DNA of 64,000 nucleotides from Neisseria weixii (GTDB lineage Bacteria; Pseudomonadota; Gammaproteobacteria; Burkholderiales; Neisseriaceae): NCBI RefSeq assembly GCF_002327085.1, contig NZ_CP023429.1, positions 1,612,001 to 1,676,000 of the forward strand, read 5' to 3'. Shown piece by piece: positions 49,994 to 60,938 of this stretch (position 1 is its first letter; each line of letters starts with the position of its first letter). The notes under the pieces were generated by a model. It saw only the letters and a program-made list of their open reading frames with translations, ran no database searches and was not told where the DNA came from. The position numbers and the translations under genes were made by a program.

Positions 49994-50027
49994 AGCACCG
50001 CAGACTAAAAATCTGCGGTGCTTTTTT
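49994..50027 (-). terminator. Terminator of the SRP RNA gene
   Basis: GCACCGCAGA and TCTGCGGTGC form a 10-bp stem with T-runs on both sides. It lies just past the 3' end of the SRP RNA on its strand. Confidence 0.88.
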
Positions 50028-50033
50028 GAATGA

Positions 50034-50130
50034 GGCGGCGAGCCCAACCCCCGGCACTGGCGCATCAGAGTGGGCTGCTGGCTTCCGCCCCTGACCCGGT
50101 GTTCCAAGTAACCATGCGGGGAGACCCGCC
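50034..50130 (-). ncRNA. ffs: Signal recognition particle RNA (4.5S type)
   Basis: Read on the minus strand the segment begins GGCGGGTCTCCCCGC and ends GGGCTCGCCGCC. In between lies the SRP apical hairpin with its conserved internal loops: GGTCAGGGGCGGAAGCCAGC, then AGCCCACTCTGATGCGCCAG and GCCGGGG. About 97 nt, the size of the short bacterial SRP RNA. It pairs with Ffh for co-translational targeting. Confidence 0.93.
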
Positions 50131-50465
50131 GTAAGAAAATCCATTATAACGGCTTTTTGTAAAAATACCAATACCGTGCGTCATATAACCCCGCAAATGT
50201 TTTTCATTTTAAGGCCGTCTGAACATCAATTCCCGTTCTTTTCCGACGGTTTAACCCGTCAAACCGGACAAATTGTCAACAATCAAACAGATTAAATCTT
50301 CTCTTTCCGGCACAAAACAGTCCTAAAATAATACCAATTTTTCATTGAAAAACAATAAAAAATAAATTACATTAACACATTCTTAACCGGCTGAAAACAC
50401 CTTGCAAAATCGCAAAAGCAAAAAAAGTATCTGTAACGACAAGCCTTCTACGGACACCATTCATC

Positions 50466-53400
50466 ATGACGACCACCACCGCTCCGCAGCGCCTGCGCGA
50501 AATTCCCTACAACTATACTTCCTACACTGACAAAGAAATCGTTCAGCGCCTGCTGGGCGAAGAGGCTTGGCTGATTCTGCAAGGCTTGCGCAGCCAACGC
50601 CGCACCGGCCGCTCGGCACGTATGCTGTTTGAAGTATTGGGCGATATGTGGGTAGTGGTACGCAATCCTTATTTGGTCGACGACCTGCTTGAGCATCCTA
50701 AACGCCGCGAAGCTTTGGTGCGGGAAATGCGCCACCGCTTAACCGAAATTCAAAACCGCCGCGATGACAACCAACAAGTCGAAACCTTGGTGCAATCTGC
50801 CCTGACCGCGGTACAGAATTTTGATGCCAGCTTCGGCATCACCAAGCAAAAACGCAAAAAGATTCTTGAGCGTTTGAGCCAAATTACCAAGCCGCATAAT
50901 ATTATGTTTGACGGTTTGGCACGGGTGACCCACGTCACCGATGCCACCGACTGGCGCGTGGAATATCCTTTTGTGGTGATTAATCCCGACAACGAAGCCG
51001 AAGTCGCGCCTTTGGTGCGCGCGCTGATTGGGCTGGATTTGGTGATTATTCCGCGCGGCGGCGGCACAGGCTACACCGGCGGCGCGATTCCGTTGGATGC
51101 CAACAGTGCGGTCATCAATACTGAAAAACTCGATCTGCACAACGGTGTGCAATTCGTCACCCTGCCGGGCCTTGACGGCACGCACCCGATTATCCATTGC
51201 GGCGCCGGCGTGGTAACCCGCCGCGTGGAAGAAACCGCGCACAAAGCCGGTTTGGTGTTTGCCGTTGACCCGACGTCTGCCGATGCCTCTACCGTTGGCG
51301 GCAATGCTGCCATGAATGCAGGCGGTAAAAAAGCCGTATTGTGGGGCACCGCGCTCGACAATCTGGCCTACTGGCAAATGGTCAATCCGAAAGGCGAGTG
51401 GCAGCGCATCGAACGTGTGCGCCACAATTTCGGCAAAATCCACGATGAAGAAACTGCCATTTTCGATGTACACACGCTCGACACCAGCGGTAACAACATT
51501 GTCAAAACCGAACGCTTGGAAATCCCCGGTCACAAATTCCGCAAAGTCGGCTTGGGCAAAGACGTGACCGACAAATTCTTGAGCGGCCTGCCGGGCATCC
51601 AAAAAGAAGGCACCGACGGCATCATCACCAGCGTGGCCTTTGTATTACATAAAATGCCGAAACACACCCGCACCGTCTGCATGGAATTTTTCGGCACCGT
51701 TGCCAACGCCACTCCTTCCATCGTTGAAATCCGCGATTACCTGCTCGGCCATGAAAAAGTGCAATTGGCCGGCTTGGAGCATCTCGACTGGCGCTATGTG
51801 CGTGCAGTCGGTTATGCCACCAAAGCCGCCGGCAAAGGCCGCCCGAAAATGGTGTTGCTCGCCGATGTGGTTTCCGATGATGAACAAGCCGTGCAGGAAG
51901 TGGCCGAACACATGGTCGAAATGACGCGCAAACGCGAAGGCGAAGGCTTTATCGCCATCACCCCTGAAGCGCGCAAAACCTTCTGGCTCGACCGCAGCCG
52001 CACCGCCGCCATCGCCAAACACACCAACGCCTTCAAAATCAACGAAGACGTGGTGATTCCGCTGGAGCGATTGGGCGAATATTCAGACGGTATCGAGCGC
52101 ATCAACATCGAATTGTCGATTAAAAACAAGCTGACCCTGTGCGCCGCCCTGCTCGATTACCTGCAAGGCCGCCTGCCGGTCGATGCCATGGGCACCGACT
52201 TGCCAAGTAAAGAATTATTAGGCGACCGCGCCACCCACGCACTGAATCATGTTTCCGCAGTAAAAGAACGCTGGGAATGGCTGCTGGCCAATCTCGATGC
52301 GCCTTTAGGCGAATATAAAGCGCGTTACGGCAAAGCGGTTTTTTCCGAACCGGAAGCCCGCGATGATGAAAGCTCCTTTATCGCCTTCCGCGATTTCCGT
52401 TTGCGCGTGTCGATTAAATCCGACGTGATGAAACCTTTGAGCGAAATTTTCAGCGGCAAAACCGACGTGAGAATTCTCGAAGACTTAGCCAAAATCCACG
52501 GTAGAATCGTACGCGGCCGCGTGTTTGTCGCACTGCACATGCACGCGGGCGACGGCAACGTGCACACCAATATTCCGGTCAATTCCGACGATGCCGAAAT
52601 GCTTCAGACGGCCTATCATTCCGTCGACCGCATCATGAAAATCGCCCGCAGCTTAAACGGCGTAATTTCCGGCGAACACGGTATCGGCATCACCAAAATG
52701 GAATTTTTGAGCGATGAAGACATGCAGCCGTTTTGGGATTACAAAGCCAAAGTCGACCCCGAAGGCCGCTTCAACCGCCACAAATTGATGAAAGGAGCCG
52801 ACCTGCGCAACGCCTACACGCCGTCGTTTGAATTACTCGGCGCCGAATCGCTGATTATGGAAAAATCGTCTTTGGGCACGATTGCCGAATCGGTGAAAGA
52901 TTGCTTGCGCTGCGGCAAATGCAAACCGGTCTGCTCGACCCATGTGCCGCGTGCCAACCTGCTTTACAGCCCTCGCAACAAAATTCTCGGTGTGGGTCTG
53001 CTCACCGAAGCCTTCCTTTACGAAGAGCAAACCCGCCGCGGCGTGTCTTTGAAGCACTTTGACGAGCTGACCAACATCGGCGATCACTGCACCGTGTGCC
53101 ACCGCTGCGTAAAACCGTGTCCGGTCAATATCGACTTCGGCGACGTGACCGTTGCCATTCGCAATTATCTGAACGAAACCGGCCACAGCACCACCGTGCC
53201 GGCTGCAGCCATGGGCATGGCGTTTCTGAACGCGACCAACCCGAAAGCCATTAAAGCGTTGCGTGGCGCGATGATTCAAACTGGCTTTCCGGCGCAGAAC
53301 TTTGCCTATAAATTGGGCAAAATGTTCCCGATTGTGAAAAAAGAAAAAGCCGCACCGGCCGCTACCGTCAACAAGCCGACGATTAAAGAGCAGGTGATTC

Positions 53401-54296
53401 ACTTCATCAACCGCCCGCTACCTAAAGGCGTACCGGCCAAAACACCGCGCTCGTTATTGGGCATTGAAGACGACAAAAGCATCCCGATTATCCGCAACCC
53501 GCAAACCGCCGAAGACAGCGAAGCCGTATTCTACTTCCCGGGCTGCGGCTCCGAACGGTTGTTCAGCCAAATCGGTTTGGCTACCCAAGCGATGCTGTGG
53601 CATGTCGGCGTGCAAACCGTGTTGCCGCCGGGCTATATGTGTTGCGGTTATCCGCAAGATGCCGGCGGCGACAAAGCCCGCGCCGAGCAGATGAGCACGG
53701 ATAACCGCGTCTCATTCCACCGCATGGCCAATACGCTGAATTATCTTGACATCAAAACCGTGGTCGTCAGCTGCGGCACTTGTTACGACCAGTTGGAAAA
53801 ATACCGCTTTGAGGAAATTTTTCCCGGCTGCCGCATCATCGACATTCACGAATTCTTATTGGAAAAAGGCGTGAAACTCGACGGTGTGGAAGGCCAGCAA
53901 TATCTCTATCACGATCCGTGCCACAGCCCGATTAAAACCATGAACGCCACCCAAATGGCCAGCGAATTGATGGGGCAAAAAGTGGTGTTGAGCGACCGCT
54001 GTTGCGGCGAATCCGGTATGTTTGCCGTGAAACGCCCCGACATCGCTTCGCAGGTGAAATTCCGCAAACAGGAAGAAATCGAGAAAAACCTTAAAGAATT
54101 GCCGCAAGGCCAGCCGGTGAAAATGCTCACTTCCTGCCCGGCCTGTCTGCAAGGTTTAAGCCGCTACCGCGACGACAACGACATACCCGCCGATTATATC
54201 GTCATCGAAATGGCCAAGCATATTCTGGGCGACAACTGGCTGAATGAGTTTGTCGACAAAGCCAACAACGGCGGCGTGGAAAAAGTGCTGCTGTAA
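50466..54296 (+). CDS. Large FAD-linked dehydrogenase with Fe-S and CCG domains (DUF3683)
   Basis: This 1276-residue protein joins several modules. Residues 1-120 are a DUF3683-like start. An FAD-binding PCMH domain has [20 protein letters not shown] near 195. The FAD-oxidase C domain has [20 protein letters not shown] near 690 and the [12 protein letters not shown] box. Two 4Fe-4S motifs follow ([23 protein letters not shown] near 810-885). C-terminal CCG domains have [23 protein letters not shown] and CCGESG. It probably oxidises a D-2-hydroxy acid such as D-lactate, with electrons to the quinone pool. There is no frameshift in 3.8 kb. Confidence 0.85.
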   Translation: MTTTTAPQRLREIPYNYTSYTDKEIVQRLLGEEAWLILQGLRSQRRTGRSARMLFEVLGDMWVVVRNPYLVDDLLEHPKRREALVREMRHRLTEIQNRRDDNQQVETLVQSALTAVQNFDASFGITKQKRKKILERLSQITKPHNIMFDGLARVTHVTDATDWRVEYPFVVINPDNEAEVAPLVRALIGLDLVIIPRGGGTGYTGGAIPLDANSAVINTEKLDLHNGVQFVTLPGLDGTHPIIHCGAGVVTRRVEETAHKAGLVFAVDPTSADASTVGGNAAMNAGGKKAVLWGTALDNLAYWQMVNPKGEWQRIERVRHNFGKIHDEETAIFDVHTLDTSGNNIVKTERLEIPGHKFRKVGLGKDVTDKFLSGLPGIQKEGTDGIITSVAFVLHKMPKHTRTVCMEFFGTVANATPSIVEIRDYLLGHEKVQLAGLEHLDWRYVRAVGYATKAAGKGRPKMVLLADVVSDDEQAVQEVAEHMVEMTRKREGEGFIAITPEARKTFWLDRSRTAAIAKHTNAFKINEDVVIPLERLGEYSDGIERINIELSIKNKLTLCAALLDYLQGRLPVDAMGTDLPSKELLGDRATHALNHVSAVKERWEWLLANLDAPLGEYKARYGKAVFSEPEARDDESSFIAFRDFRLRVSIKSDVMKPLSEIFSGKTDVRILEDLAKIHGRIVRGRVFVALHMHAGDGNVHTNIPVNSDDAEMLQTAYHSVDRIMKIARSLNGVISGEHGIGITKMEFLSDEDMQPFWDYKAKVDPEGRFNRHKLMKGADLRNAYTPSFELLGAESLIMEKSSLGTIAESVKDCLRCGKCKPVCSTHVPRANLLYSPRNKILGVGLLTEAFLYEEQTRRGVSLKHFDELTNIGDHCTVCHRCVKPCPVNIDFGDVTVAIRNYLNETGHSTTVPAAAMGMAFLNATNPKAIKALRGAMIQTGFPAQNFAYKLGKMFPIVKKEKAAPAATVNKPTIKEQVIHFINRPLPKGVPAKTPRSLLGIEDDKSIPIIRNPQTAEDSEAVFYFPGCGSERLFSQIGLATQAMLWHVGVQTVLPPGYMCCGYPQDAGGDKARAEQMSTDNRVSFHRMANTLNYLDIKTVVVSCGTCYDQLEKYRFEEIFPGCRIIDIHEFLLEKGVKLDGVEGQQYLYHDPCHSPIKTMNATQMASELMGQKVVLSDRCCGESGMFAVKRPDIASQVKFRKQEEIEKNLKELPQGQPVKMLTSCPACLQGLSRYRDDNDIPADYIVIEMAKHILGDNWLNEFVDKANNGGVEKVLL

Positions 54297-54711
54297 TCTG
54301 AAAAAATTATTTCACTTACCCCTTCAAACCAAGACAATTTCAAGCCAACCTCTGTCAACGATTGCAACATTATCAGCAGATGTTGGCTTGAATTACTTTC
54401 ATATTTCTAATCCCGATCCCTATCTTTGCCAACACTCAAAAAATTTCTGCTTTCAATCAAATCTTTCTATATCCCTGCATTTTTCTACCTGCTTAAGACC
54501 GTCTTGATTTTTTCAGACGGCATTTTTTGCAACATTCAGCCGCATGTCTGATCAATCTTGCAAGATGAATAATATTTTTTAAATTGAAAATTGTTGACAA
54601 CCTATAATTTATCACTATATTTTTTTATATATTTAATTTTTTAAATATTGATAAAATAGTTTTCATATAATATATATTGTCAACAATTTTCCAATCGAAA
54701 AGATTATTCTT
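54297..54711 (+). promoter_or_regulatory. AT-rich region upstream of the urease genes with a long inverted repeat
   Basis: AAAATTGTTGACAA at 54587-54600 and TTGTCAACAATTTT at 54677-54690 are perfect 14-bp inverted arms, 76 bp apart. The first arm contains TTGACA with a TATATT 16 bp later, a plausible promoter. The stretch between is almost pure A/T. A lone TTTTTTCAGACGGCAT lies at about 54506-54523. No gene is seen in the first 290 bp. Confidence 0.5.
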
Positions 54712-55014
54712 ATGCATCTTACTAGTCGAGAACAAGAAAAACTCATGCTTTTTCTGGCTGGCGAACTCGCCGCTAAGCGCCTTGCCCGCGGCCTGAAGCT
54801 CAACCATCCGGAAGCCATTACTTATATCTCGAGCCATCTCCAAGAAGCCGCGCGCGACGGCATGAGCGTGGCCGAATTAATGGAATACGGCACGACCTTG
54901 CTGACCAACGGCGACGTTGTGGAAGGTATTGCCGATATGATAGACGAAATGCAGATTGAGGCCACCTTTCCCGATGGTACAAAACTCGTTACCGTACACC
55001 GTCCGATACGCTGA
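54712..55014 (+). CDS. ureA: Urease subunit gamma
   Basis: UreA is the small structural subunit of the nickel urease, which splits urea to ammonia and CO2. The 100-residue product is complete: [20 protein letters not shown], then [20 protein letters not shown] and [20 protein letters not shown]. It ends [14 protein letters not shown]. It is the first gene of the urease cluster. Confidence 0.97.
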   Translation: MHLTSREQEKLMLFLAGELAAKRLARGLKLNHPEAITYISSHLQEAARDGMSVAELMEYGTTLLTNGDVVEGIADMIDEMQIEATFPDGTKLVTVHRPIR

Positions 55015-55107
55015 AAATTTTAAAAATACAGCAATCTTTACTGCCCAATGCTTACAGTCCATACCGTTTGGAATGTAGCAACGACATCCCAGAAAAAGGA
55101 TAATCCT

Positions 55108-55426
55108 ATGATTCCCGGAGAATACCTAGCCGCTGAAGGCCATATTGTTGCCAACCGTAACAGGCCTACACGCATAATTAAAGTAGTCAACCTCGGCGAT
55201 CGCCCGATTCAGGTCGGCTCGCACTATCATTTTGCCGAAACCAATCCCGCACTTTCATTTGATCGCACCGCAGCCGAAGGCTTCCGTCTGAACATCCCTA
55301 GTGGCAACGCCGTACGCTTCGAACCGGGAGAAGAGAAAACCGTAACGCTTGTTGCATTCGGAGGTAAACGGCTTTTACATGGTTTTCGTAACCAAACTTC
55401 TGGAAAACGCCTTCCCCACTCCTATG
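55108..55426 (+). pseudogene. ureB: Urease subunit beta, frameshifted at its end
   Basis: From ATG 55108 (AAAAAGGA upstream) the product [20 protein letters not shown] through [20 protein letters not shown] is normal UreB. The expected stop near residue 105 is absent. As read, the frame runs on in the wrong phase over ureC to 55776. One extra A in the A4 run at 55404-55407 would give TSGKTPSPLL ending at the ureC start region. That end still depends on a suspected extra T at the ureC ATG. Confidence 0.82.
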
Positions 55427-57160
55427 TACCACAGAAACTACCACGCTCGACATCCCACGTGCCCAATATCTCGCCACCTACGGTCCTACTGTCGGCGATA
55501 AAATCCGCTTGGGTGACACCTGCCTTTTCGCTACAGTCGAACGCGATTTGCTCACCCACGGTGACGAATGTAAATTCGGTGGCGGCAAATCGGTACGCGA
55601 CGGCATGGCACAGTCGGCTACCGAAGGCCGTACCAATCCGAACGTACTGGATTTTGTCATTACCAACGTCGTTATCATCGACCACAGCGGCATTGTCAAA
55701 GCCGACATCGGTATTCGCGACGGCCGCATCGTCGGCATTGGGTAGGCGGGTAATCCTGACACCATGGACGGTGTGACCCCAACATGATCATCGGTGCCTC
55801 CACCGAAGTACACAACGGTGCGCATCTGATCGCAACTGCCGGCGGCATCGATACCCATATTCACAATATTTGCCCGCAGCAGATCGCCCATGCCATCGAA
55901 AGTGGCATCACTACCATGATCGGCGGCGGAACCGGCCCGGCTAACGGCACCAATGCCACCACTGTTACCCCCGGTGCATGGAACCTGCAACGTATGCTGC
56001 AAGCCGTCGACGCCTATCCGGTAAACATGGGCTTTTTCGGCAAAGGCAATTGTGCTTCTACAGAGCCTTTGCGCGAGCAAATCCGCGCTGGTGCGCTTGG
56101 ACTGAAAATCCATGAAGACTGGGGCGAAACTCCTGCAGTCATCGATGCCAGCCTGAAAGTGGCTGACGAAATGGATGTGCAAGTGGCCATACACACCGAT
56201 ACACTCAACGAAAGTGGCTTTCTCGAAGAAACCATGGCAGCGATAGATGGCCGTGTCATCCACACCTTCCATACTGAAGGCGCTGGTGGCGGTCACGCAC
56301 CCGATATCATTAAAGCGGCCATGTATCCTAATGTACTGCCGGCCTCCACCAACCCAACCCGTCCCTTTACCGTCAATACTATTGATGAACACCTCGATAT
56401 GCTGATGGTTTGCCACCACCTCGACAAACGTGTACCCGAAGACATCGCATTTGCCGATTCACGCATTCGTCCCGAAACCATCGCTGCCGAAGACATTTTG
56501 CACGACATGGGCGTGTTTTCGATCATGAATTCCGATTCCCAAGCCATGGGACGCGTAGGGGAAGTCATCATCCGTACCTGGCAAACTGCCGATAAAATGA
56601 AACAGCAGCGCGGCAGCTTGCCAGAGGATCAAGCCGATAGCGACAATTTCCGCATCAAACGCTACATAGCAAAATATACAGTTAATCCTGCCATTGCTCA
56701 CGGCATTAGCGATTACGTCGGATCAATCGAAGTTGGCAAAATGGCTGACATTGTCTTGTGGAAACCCGCCTTTTTCGGCGTCAAGCCTGAAATCATCATC
56801 AAAAACGGTTTCATCAGCTACGCCCGAAAGGAGGATCCCAACGCCAGCATCCCCACTCCCCAACCCGTTCTCTACCGTCCCATGTTCGGTGCGCACGGTA
56901 AAGCAGTGGCCGAAACCGCTGTATTGTTTGTTTCGCAAGCCGCTGTAGATGCTGGAATCCGCGACCGTTACGGCCTGAGCAAGCTCACTTTACCTGTATA
57001 CGGTTGCCGAAACATCGGTAAAAAAGACCTTATCCATAACCATGCAACACCAGAAATCACTGTTGATCCGGAACGTTACGAAGTGCGCGTTAATGGAGAA
57101 CACATTACCTGCGAACCTGCCGTTAAATTGCCTTTAGCGCAAAGATACTTTCTATTTTAA
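55424..57160 (+). pseudogene. ureC: Urease subunit alpha, start shift, stop codon and frameshift
   Basis: UreC holds the two-nickel active site. The frame before the breaks has [20 protein letters not shown] and [18 protein letters not shown]. Lesions: ATG-T-ACCACAGAA at 55424, where removing T gives the start [13 protein letters not shown] at 55743-55745 where Lys is expected (GIG-stop-AGNPD); and a missing C in the C4 run at 55777-55780. The rest, from 55784, is intact with GGIDTHIHN (nickel His), GLKIHEDWG (carbamylated Lys), [20 protein letters not shown] and the C-terminus. Full length is about 570 residues. Confidence 0.92.
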
Positions 57161-57256
57161 AGAAAACGGCAGACAGGTACTTTACTTACGCAAAGCCCTG
57201 TCTGCCGCGCTACCCAGCATAAAAACTACGTTCGAATTTATTCTAAGTGATTCACC

Positions 57257-57745
57257 ATGAACCTGATTATCCAAAATACGCTGCCGCTTGATACGCCGCC
57301 TCATCCACAAGCCGAACAAGATTACGTTGAGCTCGAATGGTATGAAGCCGGCCGGCACATTTTACGCAAAACAACAACCAACGGCAGAGACATCTCTTTC
57401 CGTATGCTGCAGGAAGGCCAAAGACTGAAGCACGGCGATATCGTATATTCCGATACCCGGGTATTCATCCGAATCACCATCAAACCCTGCGCAGCCATCG
57501 TCATCGCGCCTAAAAATCTGCCGGATATGGCACGCGCATGCTACGAGATCGGCAACAAACATTCACCGCTTTTTCTCGAAGGCGACGAGCTAACTATGCC
57601 TTACGACAAACCGATGTTTCTCTGGCTTGAAGCAGCCGGTTTTCAGCCACAACAGGCTGAACGGCGCCTAAGCCTTGCTTTGCGCGCCAATTCGGCACCG
57701 GGTTTCGGCGGTCATCACTCACACAGTCACGGACACGGCCATTAA
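57257..57745 (+). CDS. ureE: Urease accessory protein UreE (nickel chaperone)
   Basis: UreE delivers nickel during urease maturation. The 162-residue product starts MNLIIQNTLPLDTPPHPQAE, has the ISFRMLQEGQRLKHGDIVYS substrate-like domain and the GNKHSPLFLEGDELTMPYDK metal-binding region. It ends in a His-rich tail, GGHHSHSHGHGH, that binds nickel. Its 3' end overlaps the reading frame of ureF. Confidence 0.93.
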   Translation: MNLIIQNTLPLDTPPHPQAEQDYVELEWYEAGRHILRKTTTNGRDISFRMLQEGQRLKHGDIVYSDTRVFIRITIKPCAAIVIAPKNLPDMARACYEIGNKHSPLFLEGDELTMPYDKPMFLWLEAAGFQPQQAERRLSLALRANSAPGFGGHHSHSHGHGH

Positions 57746-58421
57746 ACTCACCGCCCTATTGCATCTTGCCGACCCTACCTTGCCTATCGGTGGTTTCAAT
57801 CATTCCGCCGGCCTGGAAACCTTCGTACAAGAAGGTGCGGTGGACAGCATCAGCCGTCTGAAAGAATATGTAGAAACCCAACTTTTGCAAAATTGGATTC
57901 ATAACGACGGCGCTTATGTTTCGCTGGCCTATTCAACCACGCTCGCCGGTGATGCCGAGACACTGGAAACACTCGACCATGATATTGAGTGCCGCGAAAA
58001 CGCCGCGCGAAATCCGCGAAGCTTCGGTTAAGCTCGGCGTGAGGCTGCTGAAAATCTTTGCCCGATATGAAAGCCATCCGATGGTTAACGCATTTCAGAC
58101 GGCCTTGACACAAAAACGGGTACAAGGGTTTTATCCGTTGGCTTTTGGCTTGATTGCTGCAGCGACAGTGCAAACTAAAGAAGATACACTGACCGCGTTT
58201 TACTATAACGCCGCCGTAGGTGCCGTAACCAACGGCGTGAAATTGATTCCGCTCAGTCAAAACGACGGACAAGATATTCTCTTTGCTTTACGTAAGACCA
58301 TAGGACAGGCGGTCTCTCTCAGTATGACACCGATTTGAATTGGCTTGGCGTTGCCAGCCCAGCCGCAGACATTCGTGCAATGCAGCACGAACGGCTATAT
58401 ACACGGCTGTATATGAGCTAG
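57675..58421 (+). pseudogene. ureF: Urease accessory protein UreF, two frameshifts
   Basis: UreF works with UreD and UreG to load nickel. The first part, LTALLHLADPTLPIGGFNHS and AGLETFVQEGAVDS, is typical. Near 57983 the frame changes (an AT pair may be missing) and continues AAKTPREIREASVKLGVRLL and GFYPLAFGLIAAATVQTKED. Near 58320 a T is missing; corrected, the end is DTDLNWLGVASPAADIRAMQ to a stop at 58419-58421. The true start is uncertain because the early part overlaps ureE. Confidence 0.85.
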
Positions 58422-58504
58422 GCCGTCTGAAACCGTTTTTCTTACTTAACTGATCAAAAACCCTATTTCCCTGTTTATATGTTTTGTTTAAAAGGACATT
58501 CAAT

Positions 58505-59074
58505 ATGAAATACACCATGAAAACCATTTTGGCCGTAACACTGGCAGTAAGCATCTCCGCCGCTTTCGCCCATCCGGGGCACGGAGCAGAAGGCGGTTTC
58601 GCCGCAGGCTTCCTACATCCTATCGGCGGACTGGATCACATTCCTGCTATTTTGGCTGTCGGCTTGTGGGCAGCAACATTTGAAGGCAAAGCCCGATGGG
58701 TACTACCGGCCGCTTTTATCAGCATGATGGCCATAGGCTTTTTCTTCGGCCTCAACACGGGCACCATAGCCATGACCGAACAAGGCATTGCCGCGTCTGT
58801 TTTGGTCATCGGTTTGGCCGCATCTTGGCTACAACGCTTGCCCATAACCGCTGCGGCGGCAATGGCGGGGGCCTTCGCACTCTTTCACGGCCTGGCACAC
58901 GGAGCTGAAACAAGCGGCGGAGCCATCGGATTTGCAACAAGCTTCGTCATCAGTACCGCGATACTGCATGCCGCCGGATTCTTAGCCGGTGCTGTTTTAC
59001 GTCAAAACGTATGGATGACACGCAGTCTCGGTACAGCCATCGGTTCATTCGGCCTCTACCTTTTGTTGGCTTAA
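58505..59074 (+). CDS. ureJ: HupE/UreJ family nickel transporter
   Basis: This family moves nickel for urease and hydrogenase enzymes. From ATG 58505 the product has 189 residues with a signal peptide (MKTILAVTLAVSISAAFAHP) ending at AFA-HPGHG, a likely metal-binding mature N-terminus. Six membrane segments follow, with family motifs HPIGGLDHIPAILAVGLWAA and FALFHGLAHGAE. It lies between ureF and ureG, so it belongs to the urease operon. Confidence 0.92.
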   Translation: MKYTMKTILAVTLAVSISAAFAHPGHGAEGGFAAGFLHPIGGLDHIPAILAVGLWAATFEGKARWVLPAAFISMMAIGFFFGLNTGTIAMTEQGIAASVLVIGLAASWLQRLPITAAAAMAGAFALFHGLAHGAETSGGAIGFATSFVISTAILHAAGFLAGAVLRQNVWMTRSLGTAIGSFGLYLLLA

Positions 59075-59237
59075 ACCTACCGATTGCACTGAAATAATAC
59101 GCAAATATTCTACGGTCGATCGCATCATCGGCCGTTTGAAATCTCTCCCTATACATACGACAGAAGCGACAACGCAGGCCAATAACCAGCCCTTTAATTA
59201 AAAACGCTTCATTTTCATATATTTTTTAAGGAACATT

Positions 59238-59873
59238 ATGCGCAACTACATCAAAATCGGCGTTGCCGGCCCGGTAGGTGCAGGCAAAACCGCCCTCATC
59301 GAGAGGCTGACCCGAAAAATTGCCGGCAAATACAGCGTTGCCGTAATCACCAACGATATCTACACCCGGGAAGATGCTGAATTTCTCACCCGCAACAGTC
59401 TACTACCGCCTGAACGCATTATGGGCGTGGAAACCGGTGGCTGTCCGCACACAACCATCTGCGAAGATGCCTCTATGAATCTCGAAGCGGTAGAAGAAAT
59501 GGCGCAACGCTTCCCCGATGTTGAAATTATTTTCATCGAATCAGGCGGTGATAATCTTTCTGCCACCTTCAGCCCTGATTTGGCCGATGTCACCATTTTT
59601 GTAATCGATGTCGCACAGGGCAAAAAAATTCCGCGCAAAGGCGGGCCGGGCATCACCCGTTCCGATCTTCTGGTGATTAACAAAACCGACTTGGCTCCGC
59701 ATGTTGGTGCCAGCCTTGAAGTAATGGAACACGATGCCCGCAGAATGCGTGGTGGGCAACCTTTTGTTTTCACCAACCTGATGAAAGACGAAAATCTCGA
59801 CTCGGTGATCGGCTGGATACAAAAATACGCGTTATTGGAAAACCGCGACGAACCGGCCGGATTGGTTCGCTAA
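59238..59873 (+). CDS. ureG: Urease accessory GTPase UreG
   Basis: UreG hydrolyses GTP to drive nickel insertion. The 211-residue product has Walker [18 protein letters not shown] near residue 8, [16 protein letters not shown], the nickel-binding [36 protein letters not shown], and the base-specifying NKTDLA. It is complete. TTTTTTAAGGAAC lies before the ATG. Confidence 0.96.
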   Translation: MRNYIKIGVAGPVGAGKTALIERLTRKIAGKYSVAVITNDIYTREDAEFLTRNSLLPPERIMGVETGGCPHTTICEDASMNLEAVEEMAQRFPDVEIIFIESGGDNLSATFSPDLADVTIFVIDVAQGKKIPRKGGPGITRSDLLVINKTDLAPHVGASLEVMEHDARRMRGGQPFVFTNLMKDENLDSVIGWIQKYALLENRDEPAGLVR

Positions 59874-60066
59874 GCCTTAGAGCCGGCTTCTTTCTTTTCT
59901 TGTTACAAAATAGGTGTTTGACAGGAAATAAAAATAGCCGGCTTAATCAGTCGCCATGAGGTTTTTATCTTTCAACAATTCCGTTGGCCCGTTTCGGATT
60001 TAACCAGTAAAACAAACAGCCTGCAAACATCCGCTTTCCGACCTACTTTTATTCATCAAACAAAAT

Positions 60067-60895
60067 ATGTATAGCAAGCTTTCCCTCTCCACCCAAGCGA
60101 AAAGCGGACGCACAATACTCCAAAATAATTTTGCGTCTCCGCCATTAAAGCTGATGAGTCTTCCCTATGAGCCCGACGGCATACTTCGCGTCGTACAAAT
60201 ATCCTCATCCCCGGGCTTGCTCGGCGGCGATAGCATTGATATTGAAATCAAACTCTCACCGCATACGGCGCTCTCGCTTCATACCCAATCCTTCACACAT
60301 ATTGGAAATGGACGAAGGTAAACAAGCACGGCAACATACGCACATTTCCCAACAAGCCGGATCCAGTCTCTGCTATCTCCCTCATCCTTTGGTATTACAC
60401 AAAGGAAGCACATTAGTACAAACCACCGAAATCGAATTAGATGATGATTGCGATTTGATCTATGGTGAAATTCTTGCCTCTGGCAGAATCCGCAATGGTG
60501 AGTCATTCAAATTTAACCGCTTTTCCTCACATCTGGTTATCCGACACGGCAAAAGAAAGCTGGTTACCTATAATATCCAATGGCAGCCCGCCAGCCAACA
60601 TCCCTCTGCTTTAGGACAGATGGAAGGTTACACACACCAGCTCAATCTTTTCTATGTGAATACAGCTCATTCCTCACTTGATATGCGAAGCAAAGTCGGC
60701 CGGCTTTATAACAGAATAAGCAGCAACCATCCCTCGGAAAGCATTTTATGGGGAGTGAGCCAAGCTGATGATTCCGTACTTTGCCTGCGTGTGCTGGCTG
60801 ACAATGCATATAGTCTGCAAGAGATTTTAAAAACGGCGGCCACCTTACTTCATCCTACACAATCCTCCCCTTTAAGTGCGGCTTTCTTTAAATGA
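60067..60895 (+). pseudogene. ureD: Urease accessory protein UreD, frameshifted
   Basis: UreD (UreH) is the scaffold that receives nickel from UreG and passes it to urease. The first frame MYSKLSLSTQAKSGRTILQN to SLHTQSFTHI stops at 60321. A missing AT pair near 60304 explains the break, since ACACAT-ATATTGG would read on into LEMDEGKQARQHTHISQQAG. The rest has LCYLPHPLVLHKGSTLVQTT and DDDCDLIYGEILASGRIRNG and is complete to 60895. The joined length is about 277 residues. Confidence 0.87.
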
Positions 60896-60938
60896 GCCTT
60901 CCCAAACCACCGAATCCAACCCTATAAAGTAGATTAAA

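Noticed and set aside
50739-51602. 287-codon open frame on the minus strand opposite the FAD/Fe-S dehydrogenase
   Set aside because: The plus-strand frame has strong family motifs across the same bases. The minus frame shows only the codon-bias shadow.
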